From Anniella stebbinsi (lineage: Eukaryota; Chordata; Lepidosauria; Squamata; Anniellidae), in the NCBI GenBank assembly GCA_029215795.1, contig JARDYH010000003.1, forward strand, positions 266,652,562 through 266,716,561: a stretch of 64,000 bases of DNA. The letters are read 5' to 3'. Position 1 is the stretch's first letter. Each line of letters opens with the position of its first letter. Position numbers and translations under genes: made by a program. Positions 1 through 11,011 of this stretch are shown here, one piece after another. The notes under the pieces were generated by a model. It made no database searches and was not told the DNA's origin. It worked only from the letters and a program-made list of their open reading frames with translations.

Positions 1-125
1 AGCTCAGGAGTGGTGAATATGATCCTTTCTCCTTTATCCTCACAACAACCCCGTTAGGGATTAAGACCCAAAGGCAATCGCTGGCTCAACGTCACCCAAT
101 AAGATTTAGTGTTTCTTTTCTACAA
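1..125 (-). mobile_element. SINE fragment (L2-tailed, MIR-like), antisense
   Basis: The stretch TTATCCTCACAACAACCCC followed by a glycine-rich-looking AT/GC mixed sequence matches the body of a tRNA-derived SINE seen more completely at 35780-35992 and 45870-46150 in this window. Only the central part is present, and the copy runs off the left edge. No tRNA-like promoter boxes are preserved. Old and diverged. Confidence 0.4.
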
Positions 126-380
126 AGATTGTGTGTCTGTGTCTCTCCTGCAGCGTCTAGCCCTTAAAATTCGTGACATGTGTCATTATGTTGTGAATCT
201 CCCTGCTCCTACAGGCAGCAGCCATTGACACAGAGTCTGGGTTCGTACAACATGACAATCCACGTTCATGGGTTGTGTATGGCTGTTGTTGAACCATGGG
301 GTGTTGATGACATCACATCACTCTTTAGGAAAAAAAAATGCTGTGAGGGAGAAACAGGCAGGGAATATAGGGTTTCCGCT

Positions 381-605
381 TCCAGCACTATGAAAGTGGT
401 ATAAAAGACGTATAAGGAGGCAAGAGCTACACTACTGCTTTATAGCTGTATTGAAGTGCACTGACAACTGTTGGGGCCCATTGACACACGCCGTATACCG
501 CTTTCATACCGCTTTCAGTGTTATATCCTGCTTGGTGTAGGTGTGTCATGGGCCCGAACAGTTGTCAGTGCACTTCAATACCACTGTAAAGCAGTAGTGA
601 AGATC
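381..605 (+). mobile_element. MITE family A, rearranged copy
   Basis: Contains the family A core (CACTATGAAAGTGGTATAA, ACTACTGCTTTATAG, TGAAGTGCACTGACAACTG, GGGGCCCATTGACACA) and the right terminal motif CCTGCTTGGTGTAG near 528-541. It lacks the left terminal GGCCAGATCTACACC. After 541 a second, inverted piece of the same core follows (GGGCCCGAACAGTTGTCAGT, AAGCAGTAGTG), so this is a chimeric or internally inverted copy. Compare clean copies at 4477-4700, 32528-32751 and 60317-60550. Confidence 0.6.
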
Positions 606-1404
606 CTGCCCTAGTTTGCCAATTTGGACATTCGCCCACATGATTCCTCAACTCCCTTGGCAGATCCCCTTTACCCCCTTGGGAATCCCTGGCACAGTCA
701 TTCCAAGCAGACCCACGTCCTTAAAAAGATCGCATCAATACGCAGAAGCCCAGATGTACATTCAATGGGCAATTAAAGACACGTGCCTGAAGTTGACTGA
801 AATAAATATCAGTGTACCCACAATGAGAGTAACCATCATATGAAGGACTAGCAAACAACCCAGCTTGGCATGGATTGATAAAGAGTTTGATAGCTGTCAA
901 GAGTTGGGCACATTATGCCTGCCCTCTCTGAATGAAGCCATTCCCACTGGAACCCCGAGGCAGAGCCCCTATAGCCTCCTGAGGGAGGGGTCTGTCTACT
1001 CCATTCTAATGAAGTGGGGACTGTCTCACAGCAGGAGCAGAAGTCAGACGTATAACTCTGTTGCTCAGTCTGCTAATTTCTCCTGGATTTAAATTGTAAG
1101 GATTGCAAAGCTAAATACTGGTTAGGGAAGTCTGCCACTAGGGGCTGAAGATGGTACTGTTCGACCACTTGGACACCGTTGAATTAATTAAAATTAATGT
1201 ATTGTAAAAACAAAATAACCCAGACGTGCTCCCCCTTTTTTGGATGGAATTCCGGGAGGGAAGTTCTAACCCTTCTCTCCCTGAGCATGTTGGTCCTGAT
1301 CCAAACCGGGATTGCATGCAGTTACACTGGAGTAAAACAAACAAACAACCTCAGCTACACCAACATGGCAATCAGAGCGTGTAGTCTGGCTGTTAGACAG
1401 CTGG
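606..1404. other. No recognisable feature
   Basis: Mixed-composition sequence with only short chance open frames. I recognise no repeat family, exon or RNA gene here. Confidence 0.5.
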
Positions 1405-1510
1405 GATGGGAGAGGCTTTCACTTTGGAGTGTTGCTTGCAGTCGGAGTAGACAGTCCTAAACTAGATGGACCAATGGTCAGACTCCATATAAAATAGCAT
1501 AATAGAAGGT
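1405..1510 (+). mobile_element. tRNA-Ala-type SINE, 3' half
   Basis: AGTCGGAGTAGACAGTCCTA followed by CTAGATGGACCAATGGTC and an A-rich end matches the 3' body and CR1-like tail of the SINE whose full form lies antisense at 60046-60244. The tRNA-like head is missing or too diverged to see. The A/T-rich end (AATAAATAAATC) follows directly. Confidence 0.55.
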
Positions 1511-1639
1511 AAAAATAAATAAATCAGGTACTGTAGCAGTTATATCCATGTTGTTCTGTTTCACTGGTCTTTTCCACCAAGAACAGTTTGTAAATTGAAA
1601 TGACAGCAAAGATAAGTAGAAATAAATATCTGGGCAGCT

Positions 1640-2250
1640 TAAGACTGTATATGTGGTGGGACTGTCCCCAGATTCAACACTTTTGGTCTGGAGTATTTGG
1701 GGTGATTTCAGATATTGTTAGTTGCATCATTGTGCCGGAACCCCTGTTGGCATTGTTATCTCTAATGGATAATGTAAGAGGCAATTTGCCGGACTGTGAG
1801 GTAATCCATTTTTTGTTACTAGCAGCACGCCTAGAAATAGTGCAACATTGGAAAACAGGTGCCGGTTGCAAAATGCAGGGATGGTTCACCAATATCTGGA
1901 AAATTGCACTTTCAGAGAGGCTAACCCACCATAGCAGAGTTCTGAGAGGGGTGGCCAAGTATGACCACTTCATGGAAACCTGGCTTCCCTACATTGCGTT
2001 CATCAACAAAGGGATGGGGTCCTATAAGCCACCGATATCCCAAACATCATTCTGGAAGGATCTAATTAAATGAGCGGTGCTGTAAGAACATTCTACTGTT
2101 TGTGTAACTATAATAAGAATTGGAACAGTTTCTTTTTATAATTTTTGTTCGAATAGTTGACTGTTATTGTATTTGTTGACTATAAGCTCATTGTACAATG
2201 CATCATAATTGTACCATGCACAATAATTGAATAAAACAAAGTTTTAAAAA
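1640..2250 (+). mobile_element. L1 LINE, truncated ORF2 C-terminus and 3' UTR
   Basis: A frame ending at 2073 (about 145 residues) reads like the C-terminal domain of vertebrate L1 ORF2. It has MWWDCPQIQHFW, then a hydrophobic stretch ending FLLLAARLEIVQHWK, then MQGWFTNIWKIALSERLTH and a final WLPYI. L1 ORF2 is normally around 1,200-1,300 residues, so this is a heavily 5'-truncated copy without endonuclease or reverse-transcriptase catalytic motifs. An AT-rich 3' UTR follows, with AATAAAACAAAG close to an A-rich end near 2250. The frame has no internal stop, which suggests a comparatively young insertion. No clear target duplication was seen. Confidence 0.75.
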
Positions 2251-2314
2251 AAGAGACTGTAATGACTTAATTCTTTCCAAAAAGCAGAAACTGCCTAGGT
2301 TTGCTGGGAACATG

Positions 2315-2317
<3 letters not shown>

Positions 2318-2370
<53 letters not shown>
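2318..2370. repeat. (CT)n microsatellite
   Basis: About 24 uninterrupted CT units, then a single CTGTCT break. A direct reading of the sequence. Confidence 0.95.
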
Positions 2371-4476
2371 TTGAACAAGCAATGCTTACAAAGGTATTTG
2401 ACTGCACAATGTACTTCTAGGCTGACCTGTAATTTACTTTACGGCGGTGTTTATAATCTCACTCAATATAACCCACTTGTGGGCAAATCTTTTTACAAGA
2501 TTAGACAGTAGATGCCAAAATTAGGTTTCCAAACATATGCCTAATGTACGTGCGGGTGGAGAGGGAGGGAGGGAGAGAAATATGAAGTGGATGGATTCTG
2601 AAAGAAAACGCTGAAGTCCCTATCAACTGATCTTCATTGTTCTTGTTTTCCTCCTCACTTCAAAGAAGAAGAAGAAAAGCTTTATAAGGGGATTTTCATT
2701 ATACAATGTGTTGAATAAATGACTTTGGAAAATGACAGGCGGGCGGCCTTACACTTATGTCTATTGCGACTCACACTGAGGGTTCCCCCCCCCACCCCCC
2801 CACCCCCAACCCCCTCTGTAGCTTCAGGTTTCTGTATTATTATACATTTAGTCTGACAATCTGAATTGGGTGAGTTTTTAAAAAAAAATTGAGAGAGGGA
2901 AAGAGAAAGAGAGATTCAGCCATTTCTGGCAGGTGTTTAACATGTTGGTTGCTTTAAAAAGCCTATTGAATAATATTTAACACTTCAGTCTTCAGCCAAT
3001 GCCAGCATTTTAATGAACCACGGCACGATGTTTAGCACAGGGCATTGGAGACTTCGGCAGATAAATACGCAAATCTTCTGGAAGGAGCCAAATTCGATCG
3101 GACTTGCAGATTCCCCCATGTCTGTTTGTGGGCTCTGGGCAGGGAGTGGGGCAAAGCCGGCACAGGGGCAACCTCAGTCAAGTGACGTGGCTCGTTCTGT
3201 TTTACGTTGCTGTTGCAAACTGGAAGCTTTTACAAAACCTACAGCGAGCGATGCCATCAGCCTCCGGTCTGCTAACAATGCAGCGTTCCCATGCTTTGCT
3301 AGCTTATGTATTAGGTCAGTGGAAATAGCACTGTATCTTATAATGAGGATACAACATACAGTTTTTGTAATTGCATTTTAGCATTCCCATCAACTAGATA
3401 TTCTGGATCAGAAGGGCAGCTGGTATAATCATAATGTCAATGAGAAAGGCTGTTACGACAGAGAGTAAAGATTACATGGAGGGGGGGAAAGCAGCTTTGA
3501 AACTGGTAATTATTACCAGTCCACTAATAGCAAATGATGCATTACAGTTTCACCATATAATCTGTATTTCATTCAGCTTCTTGTCAGGGCAGTAGATTGT
3601 ATTACAGTGTTCACAATGCCAAAATTCCTAACCTACAGCCATCAATAAAAGTGTTATGTCCCATAATTTGGCAAATGACTTTCTTCATAACACCTTCAAC
3701 TGTTGTAAAGGCTAGGATCGATTTCCTACGTAGCAAAAAAATAATAATCATACTTTTTTTTTTTAAGGCTTCATTGATTTACTGGAGTAAGTATAAAATG
3801 TAATATTTTTCTTCATTTGCCGAGATGAAAAACATGCTCCCATTTTTGGCCATTCCTGTTTGGTGACTGGGGGAGGGAGGGTTGAAAGAAGGGCAGAGTG
3901 CGGGGGGAGAAACACCTTCAGTCAGGCCAGGAAGACGGTTAAAATCCATGAGTGATTTACCTCCCACTTTGAAGAAACACAATTTCTAATATGTCTATTA
4001 GTACTTGATTAATTATGAAAGCTATTGACGGACTATTTTGCCTCCTGAGATGTCTTAACCGTCAATGCAAGATTTCGAATGCATTCAAGATGAGAAGGAA
4101 GGTCCAGCTAAGGAAGGCGAACAGCTCGTGAGCTGTTGCTAAAGGCAAGCTGAAGTGGTAATATTTTGTTCACAGGACGGATGCTATCCAAGGTCTAGCT
4201 TCCATAGGACACCTCTGCTGAACTGCTTTATCCTCTACCCTGTAGGGCACATGCAAAGTGACTCTGCTGCCTAGGAGGCATCCGCACACACACACACACC
4301 CCATCAAGTGGACATTGTATGGTGCAATGGTCACTTCTACCAGAGTATACTGCAACGGCAGAAAAACCCTGTCCCTCTTACAGGCACATATACATTCCTT
4401 TACTGTGTATTCCCATGGGGTCCAGGAAAAGGTTATAGAAAAGGTATACAGGTGGCCAGGTGTCCTCTTTTACCTG
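2371..4476. other. No recognisable gene; C-rich tract at 2785-2815
   Basis: Unique-looking sequence. It holds a C/A-rich tract (2785-2815), a purine run near 2885-2915 and a short CA run near 4283-4300. The longest open frame (3013-3381) has no recognisable domain and is read here as chance. Confidence 0.45.
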
Positions 4477-4700
4477 GGCCAGATCTACACCAAGCAGGAT
4501 ATAGGACTATGAAAGCGGTATATAAAAGGCAGGAGCCACACCAAGCAGGATATATCACTATGAAAGTGGTATATGGTATGTGTCAATGGGCCCCAACAGT
4601 TGTCAGTGCACTTCAATACTGCTATAAAGCAGCAGTGTGGCTCCTGCCTTTTATATACCACTCTCATAGTGCAATATGGATTCGTGGTGTAGATTAGGCC
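4477..4700 (-). mobile_element. MITE family A, long form, 3-bp TSD CTG
   Basis: Complete copy of 224 bp. The left end is GGCCAGATCTACACCAAGC and the right end is the reverse complement GTGGTGTAGATTAGGCC. It is flanked by CTG at 4474-4476 and 4701-4703. Both halves carry GGCAGGAGCC and the tandem motif ATGAAAGCGGTATAT. In this orientation the duplicated terminal segment (ACACCAAGCAGGATATATCA) lies near the left end, so the copy is inverted relative to 32528-32751, which has exactly the same length. No coding capacity. The 3-bp TSD and GGCC terminus suggest a PIF/Harbinger-like family. Confidence 0.85.
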
Positions 4701-4984
4701 CTGGTCGCAGTCTTCCACAGTATGCTGAGTTGTACTGTATTTCTATTTAAACTATAATAGTTATTTCTACATTTGCAGCTACATATAGCAATCAACATAT
4801 GCAAAATCACTGTCTTCTTTTTTTGGTGAGTCACGTTTACAAATTTTCAAGACGTTCAGGGGAAGAAACATAATCAAATTTAAAAAAACACTATCTTAAA
4901 AACGATCTTAAAAACCGTAACAATCATTTTAAAAGCCAAGTTAAAGAGACGTGTCTTGACACGTGATCTGAATGCAGAGATAGC

Positions 4985-5245
4985 AGGGACCAGTTACAAC
5001 TCCAGAGGGGGAGTGCTTCAAAGTTTCGGGACAACACAAGAGAAAGTCCTTTCCTGCTTGCCTGACAAATGGGCCTCTCCGGCTGATTTTAATAACCATC
5101 CAGGTTCATACCAAGATAGATTGTCCCTCAGATAGCCAAGCCCTAAGCCGTTTAAAGCTTTAAAGTTTGAAATCAACATCTTGAATTGCACCTGCAAAGT
5201 GACTGGGAACCAATGCAGATTTTCAGTATTGGAGTGACATGATCA
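4985..5245 (-). mobile_element. L2 LINE ORF2 C-terminal fragment, antisense
   Basis: Read on the minus strand, the block encodes LHWFPVTLQVQFKML and then FKALNGLG. This is the conserved L2 C-terminal pattern also seen intact at 48888-49314 (LHWLPVCFRARFKVL, YKTLHGLG). The upstream part on the minus strand is disrupted by stops and frameshifts. Non-functional, old copy. Confidence 0.65.
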
Positions 5246-5606
5246 CTATTGTGTGGATTGCTAGGCTGTTGCCTAGCTGCGATCTTCAAGGGTAGCTCCA
5301 CGGTTCCAAAGTGTCACAGAATTCAGTAGCCTTCCTTTTTTTTTCTTTTAAAAGCAAGTTTCTGTCCCTCAACAGTGTGATTATAGTCTTGAAAAGTGAA
5401 ATTCCAGAGTTTGCAAGAGAATCCTCAAGGTTTCTCATGTCCTTACGGCTTCAATGCTTTGCTCAGCTCCTTCTCATACCCTCTTCACAGGTATGATCCC
5501 CAGGGTCCAGAGATGTGGACAGCATCACTCTGTACCTCAATGGCCATTATGTTCAGCACAGGCTTTGGCTGACTTTGCATGCCGAGTACAGTTCGGTCCT
5601 AGAGCC
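5246..5606. other. No recognisable feature
   Basis: Contains a T-rich run near 5335-5350 and nothing else that I can assign. Confidence 0.4.
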
Positions 5607-6450
5607 TAAGGGCTAATCTTCACTTGCAGGCATTTCGGCACGGAAGAGGGATGCTTCCGAATATTCCCTGCTTCCGCGATCGGCACTCACGGGGCGCACG
5701 GCACTGATGCGTCCCGCAATTTCGGGAGTGCTGTTGCAGGGGCACATGTGCCCCGTTAAGCTGCTTGCGCATGTGGACCGGCAGAAGTGGGCGGTGCTGG
5801 GCAGATGATGCAGCTATGGGGCAGAGATTTGTTTTTTAATGACTCGAGAGGCATGCGCAGGAGCTCAGATGTGCGGCAACACATGGGGGAGGCGATAGGA
5901 ATGCCATCGAATACGCACTTCTGCGCAGTGATATCTTTATATTAAAAAAAAAACTAAACACATTCGGTGGTAAAACATGCCAATACCCATCCAAAACATG
6001 TGGCAAAGTGGCGGACAAGTCCACTCCCACACACCTACGACACCAGCAAGGACCTCGCAAAGGGGGAGTCACACCGCAAACGTTCTTCATAATGGAAGTG
6101 TGAGAGCCAGGAAAACCGCCACAAAAGCAGTCATGGATATTCCGGGAAAACTAAGAGGTGGAGCCGAGACCACCGCGGGAGCAGGTGAAGGTCAACGTGC
6201 CCCATTAGTGATGATGGTGATACAATCCTGCAATAAATGGCTGGTGTAGGCTCCCCCTAAGACAGCGATGTCACCATAGGATATTTCCCATGCACCTTGC
6301 TATGCACTAACGCATCCAAATTATGAATGCAAGAATCCGCTGTCTGCTCTAGCTGTACGCAACAGTTTCAAACTAACCATCACTACACCTGCATCCGCTA
6401 CTGCTTGCATTTCATCATGCTGCTCAAGCACAGGATGTGAGATTCGGCCC
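5607..6450. other. CpG-rich block, probable DNA-transposon remnant
   Basis: The left edge GGGCTAATCTTCACTTGC resembles the terminal sequence of element H at 50921-51344 (GGGCTCATCTTCACC when read from its right end). The first ~650 bp are richer in CpG than the flanks and contain no convincing frame. I could not find a matching right terminus, so the boundaries are loose. Alternative: a unique CpG-rich pocket. Confidence 0.3.
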
Positions 6451-6764
6451 ATAATTCATCACCAGAAAGTTTCTAGTCTTTAAGTCTTTGGAAAGAGAGG
6501 CCTGACTGTGCATGGACAATGCCTGCTGAAAACTTGGGACGCCAGAAGAGAGACGGAGCCACAATGCCAGAAGGGCCACAGACTGAGCCTTTGATACCCT
6601 TTAAAGCTCTTGATATCCTCCTGCAATGATTAGAAGGGGTGGAGGGATGACAGAAAAAATGTGGGCAAAATGCACACAAATATAGACATTTGTTTGCTTT
6701 GCATAATTGATACAGGGAGAATGGTTCCATTTTTTTTTCTTGGTGCACTGTCCGAATTACCTTG

Positions 6765-6767
6765 GCG

Positions 6768-6826
<59 letters not shown>
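6765..6826. repeat. Compound microsatellite (GC)n(AC)n(AT)n
   Basis: Three dinucleotide tracts in direct succession: alternating GC (6765-6776), AC (to about 6799), then AT (to 6826). Frames through it yield His-Thr or Ile-Tyr repeats that have no coding meaning. An all-alternating purine-pyrimidine run can adopt left-handed or cruciform DNA. Confidence 0.95.
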
Positions 6827-6830
<4 letters not shown>

Positions 6831-6852
6831 TTCATTTTATTATTATTCTTAG

Positions 6853-7211
6853 TGCAAGGTATACGCAATCCTGGCAAACTCCCAGCCTACGCTCCACACA
6901 CGCCACGACACAAATTCTCCCACCATATGAAAATAAAGCAATGGATTAGGGCTAAGCAAGAGTTGGAGCAGACCCATGCCAAGCATAGCCGAGGAGGCCT
7001 CTGTTTAGCAAATCATACTAATGCAGTCAATCTGGAGCGCTGCATTGCCAAGACTCGAGGCTGGTCCTTCGTGCCATCATCCAAGGATGGAACTTTCCCT
7101 AACCTGCCTCCCAATTTGCCACCGGGAACGGAGTTTGTGACTTATGAAAAGGGCATTTTCAACGCCAGCAATTTCAACACTCAGGGATCCTCAATATGTA
7201 GCTTTAGGTAG
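6853..7211 (+). other. Open frame of unknown status (possible exon, weak)
   Basis: After a possible splice acceptor (TTATTATTCTTAG ending at 6852), a frame stays open for about 119 codons to a stop at 7209-7211. Its composition looks protein-like (for example RAKQELEQTHAKHS and PNLPPNLPPGTEFVTYEKG). I do not recognise a family. No start codon context, no partner exon and no clear donor are visible, and the end overlaps the first bases of a hAT element. A frame of this length is expected by chance several times in a 64-kb window, so it may well be noise. Confidence 0.12.
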
Positions 7212-7522
7212 GGTGACCACATGGAAAGGAGGTCAGGGCTCCTGTATCTTTAACAGTTCTATAGGAAAGGGAATTTCAGCAGGGGTCGTTCGTATGTATG
7301 CAGCACCCAGTGAAATCCCCTCTTCATCACAACAGTTAAAGCTGCAGGAGCCCTGCCCTCTTTTGTATCTGATCACTCTACAAAAGAGGGCAGGGCTCCT
7401 GCAGCTTTAACTGTTGTGATGAAGGGGGAATTTCACCAGGTGCTGCACCTGCTGAAATTCTCCTTTCTATACAACTGTTAAAGATCCAGGAGCCCTGTCC
7501 TCCTTTCCATATGGTCACCCTA
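7209..7522. mobile_element. hAT MITE family B (TAGGG subtype)
   Basis: 314-bp pseudo-palindrome with ends TAGGGTGACCACATGG and CCATATGGTCACCCTA. Each half is itself an imperfect hairpin (GGGCTCCTG, TTTAACAG, GGAATTTCA on one side, mirrored as CTGTTAAAG, CAGGAGCCCTG). The flanking octamers GCTTTAGG and GTTTTACA agree at 5 of 8 positions, so the target duplication is eroded here but clear at other copies. No coding capacity; it would depend on a hAT transposase supplied in trans. Confidence 0.85.
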
Positions 7523-7650
7523 GTTTTACATCAAGAGGGCAGAACAAACTTGTGGATGTCAGTAGACTTCCATCCTGTTTCCTACGGTAGACAATTAGAT
7601 GCTTCCGGTGGGAAGCCCACAAGCAGGACATAAAGGCAATAGCCTTATCC

Positions 7651-7970
7651 TAGGCTGACCAGATAAAATCCAGGTCAGAGCTCATGTAACTTTAACAGTT
7701 GTAGAGAAAAGGGAATTTCAGCCAATATCATTTGTATGCAATTAGTTCCTGGTGAAATTCCCTCTGCATCACAACAGTTAAAGGTGCAGGCACTATACTA
7801 GAGTGACCATATACAAAAGAAGGCAGGGCCCCTGTAACTTAAACTGCTGTGATGCAGAGGGAATTTCACCAGGAACTAATTGCATACAAATGACACTGGC
7901 TGAAATTCCCTTTTCTCTACAACTGTTAAAGTTACATGAGCCCTGACCTGGATTTTATCTGGTCACCCTA
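7651..7970 (+). mobile_element. hAT MITE family B (TAGGC subtype)
   Basis: 320 bp, ends TAGGCTGACCAGATAAAATC and GGTCACCCTA. CTTATCC stands immediately on both sides (7644-7650 and 7971-7977), a near-complete 8-bp target duplication. The asymmetric centre GGCACTATACTAGAGTGACC gives the orientation. It lies only 128 bp from the previous family B copy. Confidence 0.9.
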
Positions 7971-7999
7971 CTTATCCAGCCATTGCTGCCAAGCTAGTG

Positions 8000-8208
8000 G
8001 AACATATGGAGCTGCTTTATTCATGGTCAGACTCTTCATCCATCTAAGCCATCTTGTCTGCTCTCACTAGTAACAGCTCTCTAAAGTCTCAAGCAAAGAA
8101 CTTTCCCTTCACCTATTACTGATCCTTTTAATTCAAGTGAAGACACCAGGTATCCAACCTGGAGTCTTCTACATGCATGTGCTTGACTGCTAAGCTACAG
8201 TCCCTCCC
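8000..8208 (-). mobile_element. tRNA-Ala-type SINE, diverged
   Basis: Antisense copy running from the CR1-like tail (GGAGCTGCTTTATTC, CATCCATCTAAGCC) to the tRNA-like head. In the head the remnant B box reads as the complement of CCAACCTGGAGTCTTC and the anticodon-arm complement is ACATGCATGTGCTTG. It is much more diverged than the copy at 60046-60244. Confidence 0.6.
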
Positions 8209-9263
8209 TGTCAGCTGGTTTTTCAAAAACATGCTGCCTGTCCTCGTCTAGCTTTTGAGATGTCACGGTCATCGACTACATACTATTTTAAGTTTATCTA
8301 GAATCCATGGGGACTAGAAACATGCCTTTTGAAACAGAAGGGAAGAGGAATTCCCAAAAGCTTAGCCTGAATACTGGGGAAAACACTGTAACATTCATTG
8401 CGCCTACACTGAAAAATTGTGAGATGTGTGTGTTTATTTACGGCTTTAAAAACCCCGCTAGGGTGGTGTTTCGGACTTTATCAACCATCCACCTATATGC
8501 ACAAGAGCAAGTTTGTACCACTTCATACTGGGGCGTGGGGATGACATGGAAAAACTCAGACTAGAGCTCTTCTCCTTGACATGCTAGCTTTCTATGTGCA
8601 GAGAAATTGTGTTTGTTTGTTTGTATGCCTGAGCCACCTGCAACCAGAAGTGGTACTCTTGAGACACGGACTGGCTTGTGAAAAGGAAGCCATAGTTTTC
8701 ACCTGCTTTTGTGCTTCAGCAGTAGAGAATCCGGCCTGGAGTTCAGAGATTCCCTTTGAGGCTAGGGAGCACCAGTGCAAAGAGGCCAACTCATCTTCTG
8801 AGCCACCCCAGCTGTTTTTGCTCAGCCTCCCTGAAACAACTGAAAAGCAATTACCAGTGCCAGATAGGGAGGCGAAAGCAACGCCACTTCCCCCACTTTC
8901 TGCAGCGGATTCCCACCCAAAAGGGAGCCCCTGTGCCCCCTCTTCCCACCCGAGACACTATTGGACTATGAAACCTCATAATTCACTAGTGAACCATGGT
9001 GAGTACTTCTGAACATCTACAAAACTCCTTCAACCTGATCATGAAGAATGATAACCAAGCTCCACACATTAGGGATAAGGGCTTACAGGTTAAAAGATGT
9101 TGACGCTTAGAGAAGAAGGGCCGGAGGAGTGAGCTCCACCTCACACATTTAGGAAATAAGCCTGGCTTTGAACAAGTTCAAATTTAGATCATTTTGTCCT
9201 GTTCCTTCATTTGGATTGAAAGAGCAAAATGCTGGTGAAAGAGTGCAAAGGTGATTCATCCTG
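8209..9263. other. No recognisable feature
   Basis: Unique-looking. The 143-codon open frame at 8581-9012 has low-complexity composition and no domain; it is treated as chance. Confidence 0.45.
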
Positions 9264-9446
9264 GGCCTCATCTACACCAAGCAGGATATTGCACTATGAA
9301 AGTGGCATGAAAGCGGTATATAAGAGGCAGGAGCCACACTACTGCTTTATAGTGGTACTGAAGTGCACCGACAACTGTTAGGGCCCATAGACACATACCA
9401 TATACCGCTTTCATACCACTATATCCTGCTTGGTGTAGATGAGACC
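9264..9446 (+). mobile_element. MITE family A, short form
   Basis: 183 bp with terminal GGCCTCATCTACACCAAGC and its mirror GGTGTAGATGAGACC. Flanking triplets are CTG (left) and CTC (right), consistent with a 3-bp TSD carrying one change. It lacks the extra internal terminal-repeat segment of the 224-235 bp long form, matching the 182-bp copy at 41053-41234. Confidence 0.8.
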
Positions 9447-10655
9447 CTCCAGAGCTGCTGGCTGGCTAGATTCGCCCCTTTGCAGCTTTTGGGACTATAA
9501 CTGTTCTACATTTCCACCGCACAAGTTGGCAAGTCCCATATTTGGAGTTGCTGCAGAAAGAATCCAAGTTTGAAGGCGGCAAGTCTGGACTGAAGAAGAA
9601 CGAGCGGGAGTGGCCATCAGGCGAGGCTACCCGTCAGCGGCTCATGTCATGTGACCAGCCGTCGCACTGTTCCATTGAGGCTGGATCAATGGGCGAGAGC
9701 CACCTGGGCTCTCTCTGTGCCCTGCCAAAGTGCCAGAAGGAAGGGAGGGGGAGAAACACACTGTGTTTCTCCTGAGAGCCAGGAAGGGAAACAGGAACAT
9801 GGAGCAGAGTGTGGGCCAGACAGCAGGGCCCACGCTGTGCCACCTCCTTCCCTGCCCTGCTGTGAATGCAGCCCTGCCAATGCTTTCAACAGGAGACAAC
9901 AAGAGTTTTAGGCTCTCGTGTCTTTCTCATCCCCCCCCCAACATGCGAGATTTTGCTTTTATTCTGATTGCTGAACTTTCCTAACCAATGTGGCTGGTAA
10001 TTAAGGTAAACGTTTTTGGACCTGTGCAGACGGAGTCAAAGCGATTCTTTTTTTAAAAAAAATGGCAGGAATTGTTTTGCTTTCATCTTAGTCCATTCAG
10101 GACTTCAAACATCTCTGCAGGTTGACCTTTATTAAACTTGTGAAGACAGCTAGAAAAATGGCAAAATCAGGGCAGAGTCTGATGTTGTGTTGTTAAAGGT
10201 TGAAGGAATTGGGGTGGCCATGTGTCCTACTTTACAGAAGACAGTCCTCTGTTTGAATAGCTGCAAGAGGACCATCCCTTATTTGAAGGTGTCCTTCCAA
10301 GTCCAGAAGGGAGGACAGGGGGCTTGAAGTCACCCATTAATACCTAGCACCTGTTCAGCAGACAGCACACAGGTGACCTGGACACAAGTCTTCTCCAATA
10401 TGGTGAGATGTATCACATTTCAATTTCAATTATCGTAATTATTTCCAAAAGTGCAAGGTATGCAGGCACATTGGCATATGCACATTTTATGCCAATCCAT
10501 TTCCTCTATTTTGCGTGATGCATTTCCTCTATTTTGATGATGTGTAAGCAGCCATTGTGTAAAGAATGCATACCCTTGTGGCCGGTATGAAGCTGCCCTA
10601 CAAACACAGGAGAGTGGGGTGAAGATCATGATAAAGTCCTGAGGGTACAATGGAT
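9447..10655. other. No recognisable gene
   Basis: Several overlapping open frames at 9634-9911 lie on both strands in a GC-rich patch, which is typical of chance frames. The segment 10208-10320 (GGGTGGCCATGTGTCC and following) looks like a repeat end, but I could not place it in a family. Confidence 0.4.
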
Positions 10656-11011
10656 TAGGGATTTTGGAGGAATCCGTCTGGGGGGGGTGGATCTCATTGA
10701 ACTTTCATCAGCTTGGCCCCCGCCCTTGCCCAACTCATCCTGCACTGAGTCTGGCCAGTTCATGGATTTTCCACTGTTGTTTTTGATTTGTGCAAATCGA
10801 ACTTTGCACAAATTGCACTTGCAAACTTGTGAATATTTTCATCGTGATTTACGCAAATTTCTATTTACATAAAATTTTAAAAAACAGAAAACATTTCGGA
10901 TTTCAGGGGGGGAAAACACGGCTCAAATCACAAATACAAGCCAAGTCAGGGGTGCTGCGGAAATCCAGCGAGCCCAAAAAGGCCTGGATTTTCTGCCAAC
11001 AGACATCCCTA
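10656..11011. mobile_element. hAT-like element K
   Basis: 356 bp bounded by TAGGGATTTTGG and, on the other strand, TAGGGATGTCTG. Flanking octamers CAATGGAT (10648-10655) and GAATGGAA (11012-11019) share the central AATGGA, as expected of an old 8-bp TSD. The interior is AT-rich with repeated TTTGCACAAAT-like segments. No coding frame. Single copy in this window, so the family assignment is tentative. Confidence 0.45.

Noticed and set aside
6762..6852. Protein with His-Thr and Ile-Tyr repeats
   Set aside because: Translation of a dinucleotide microsatellite.
7207..7524. Tc1/mariner origin for family B because every copy appears flanked by TA
   Set aside because: The TA is part of the terminus (TAGGSTGACC..GGTCASCCTA). 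The true duplications outside it are 8 bp, exact in four copies.
9634..9911. Four overlapping 67-86 codon frames
   Set aside because: Mutually overlapping frames on both strands in a GC-rich patch are expected by chance; no domain recognised.
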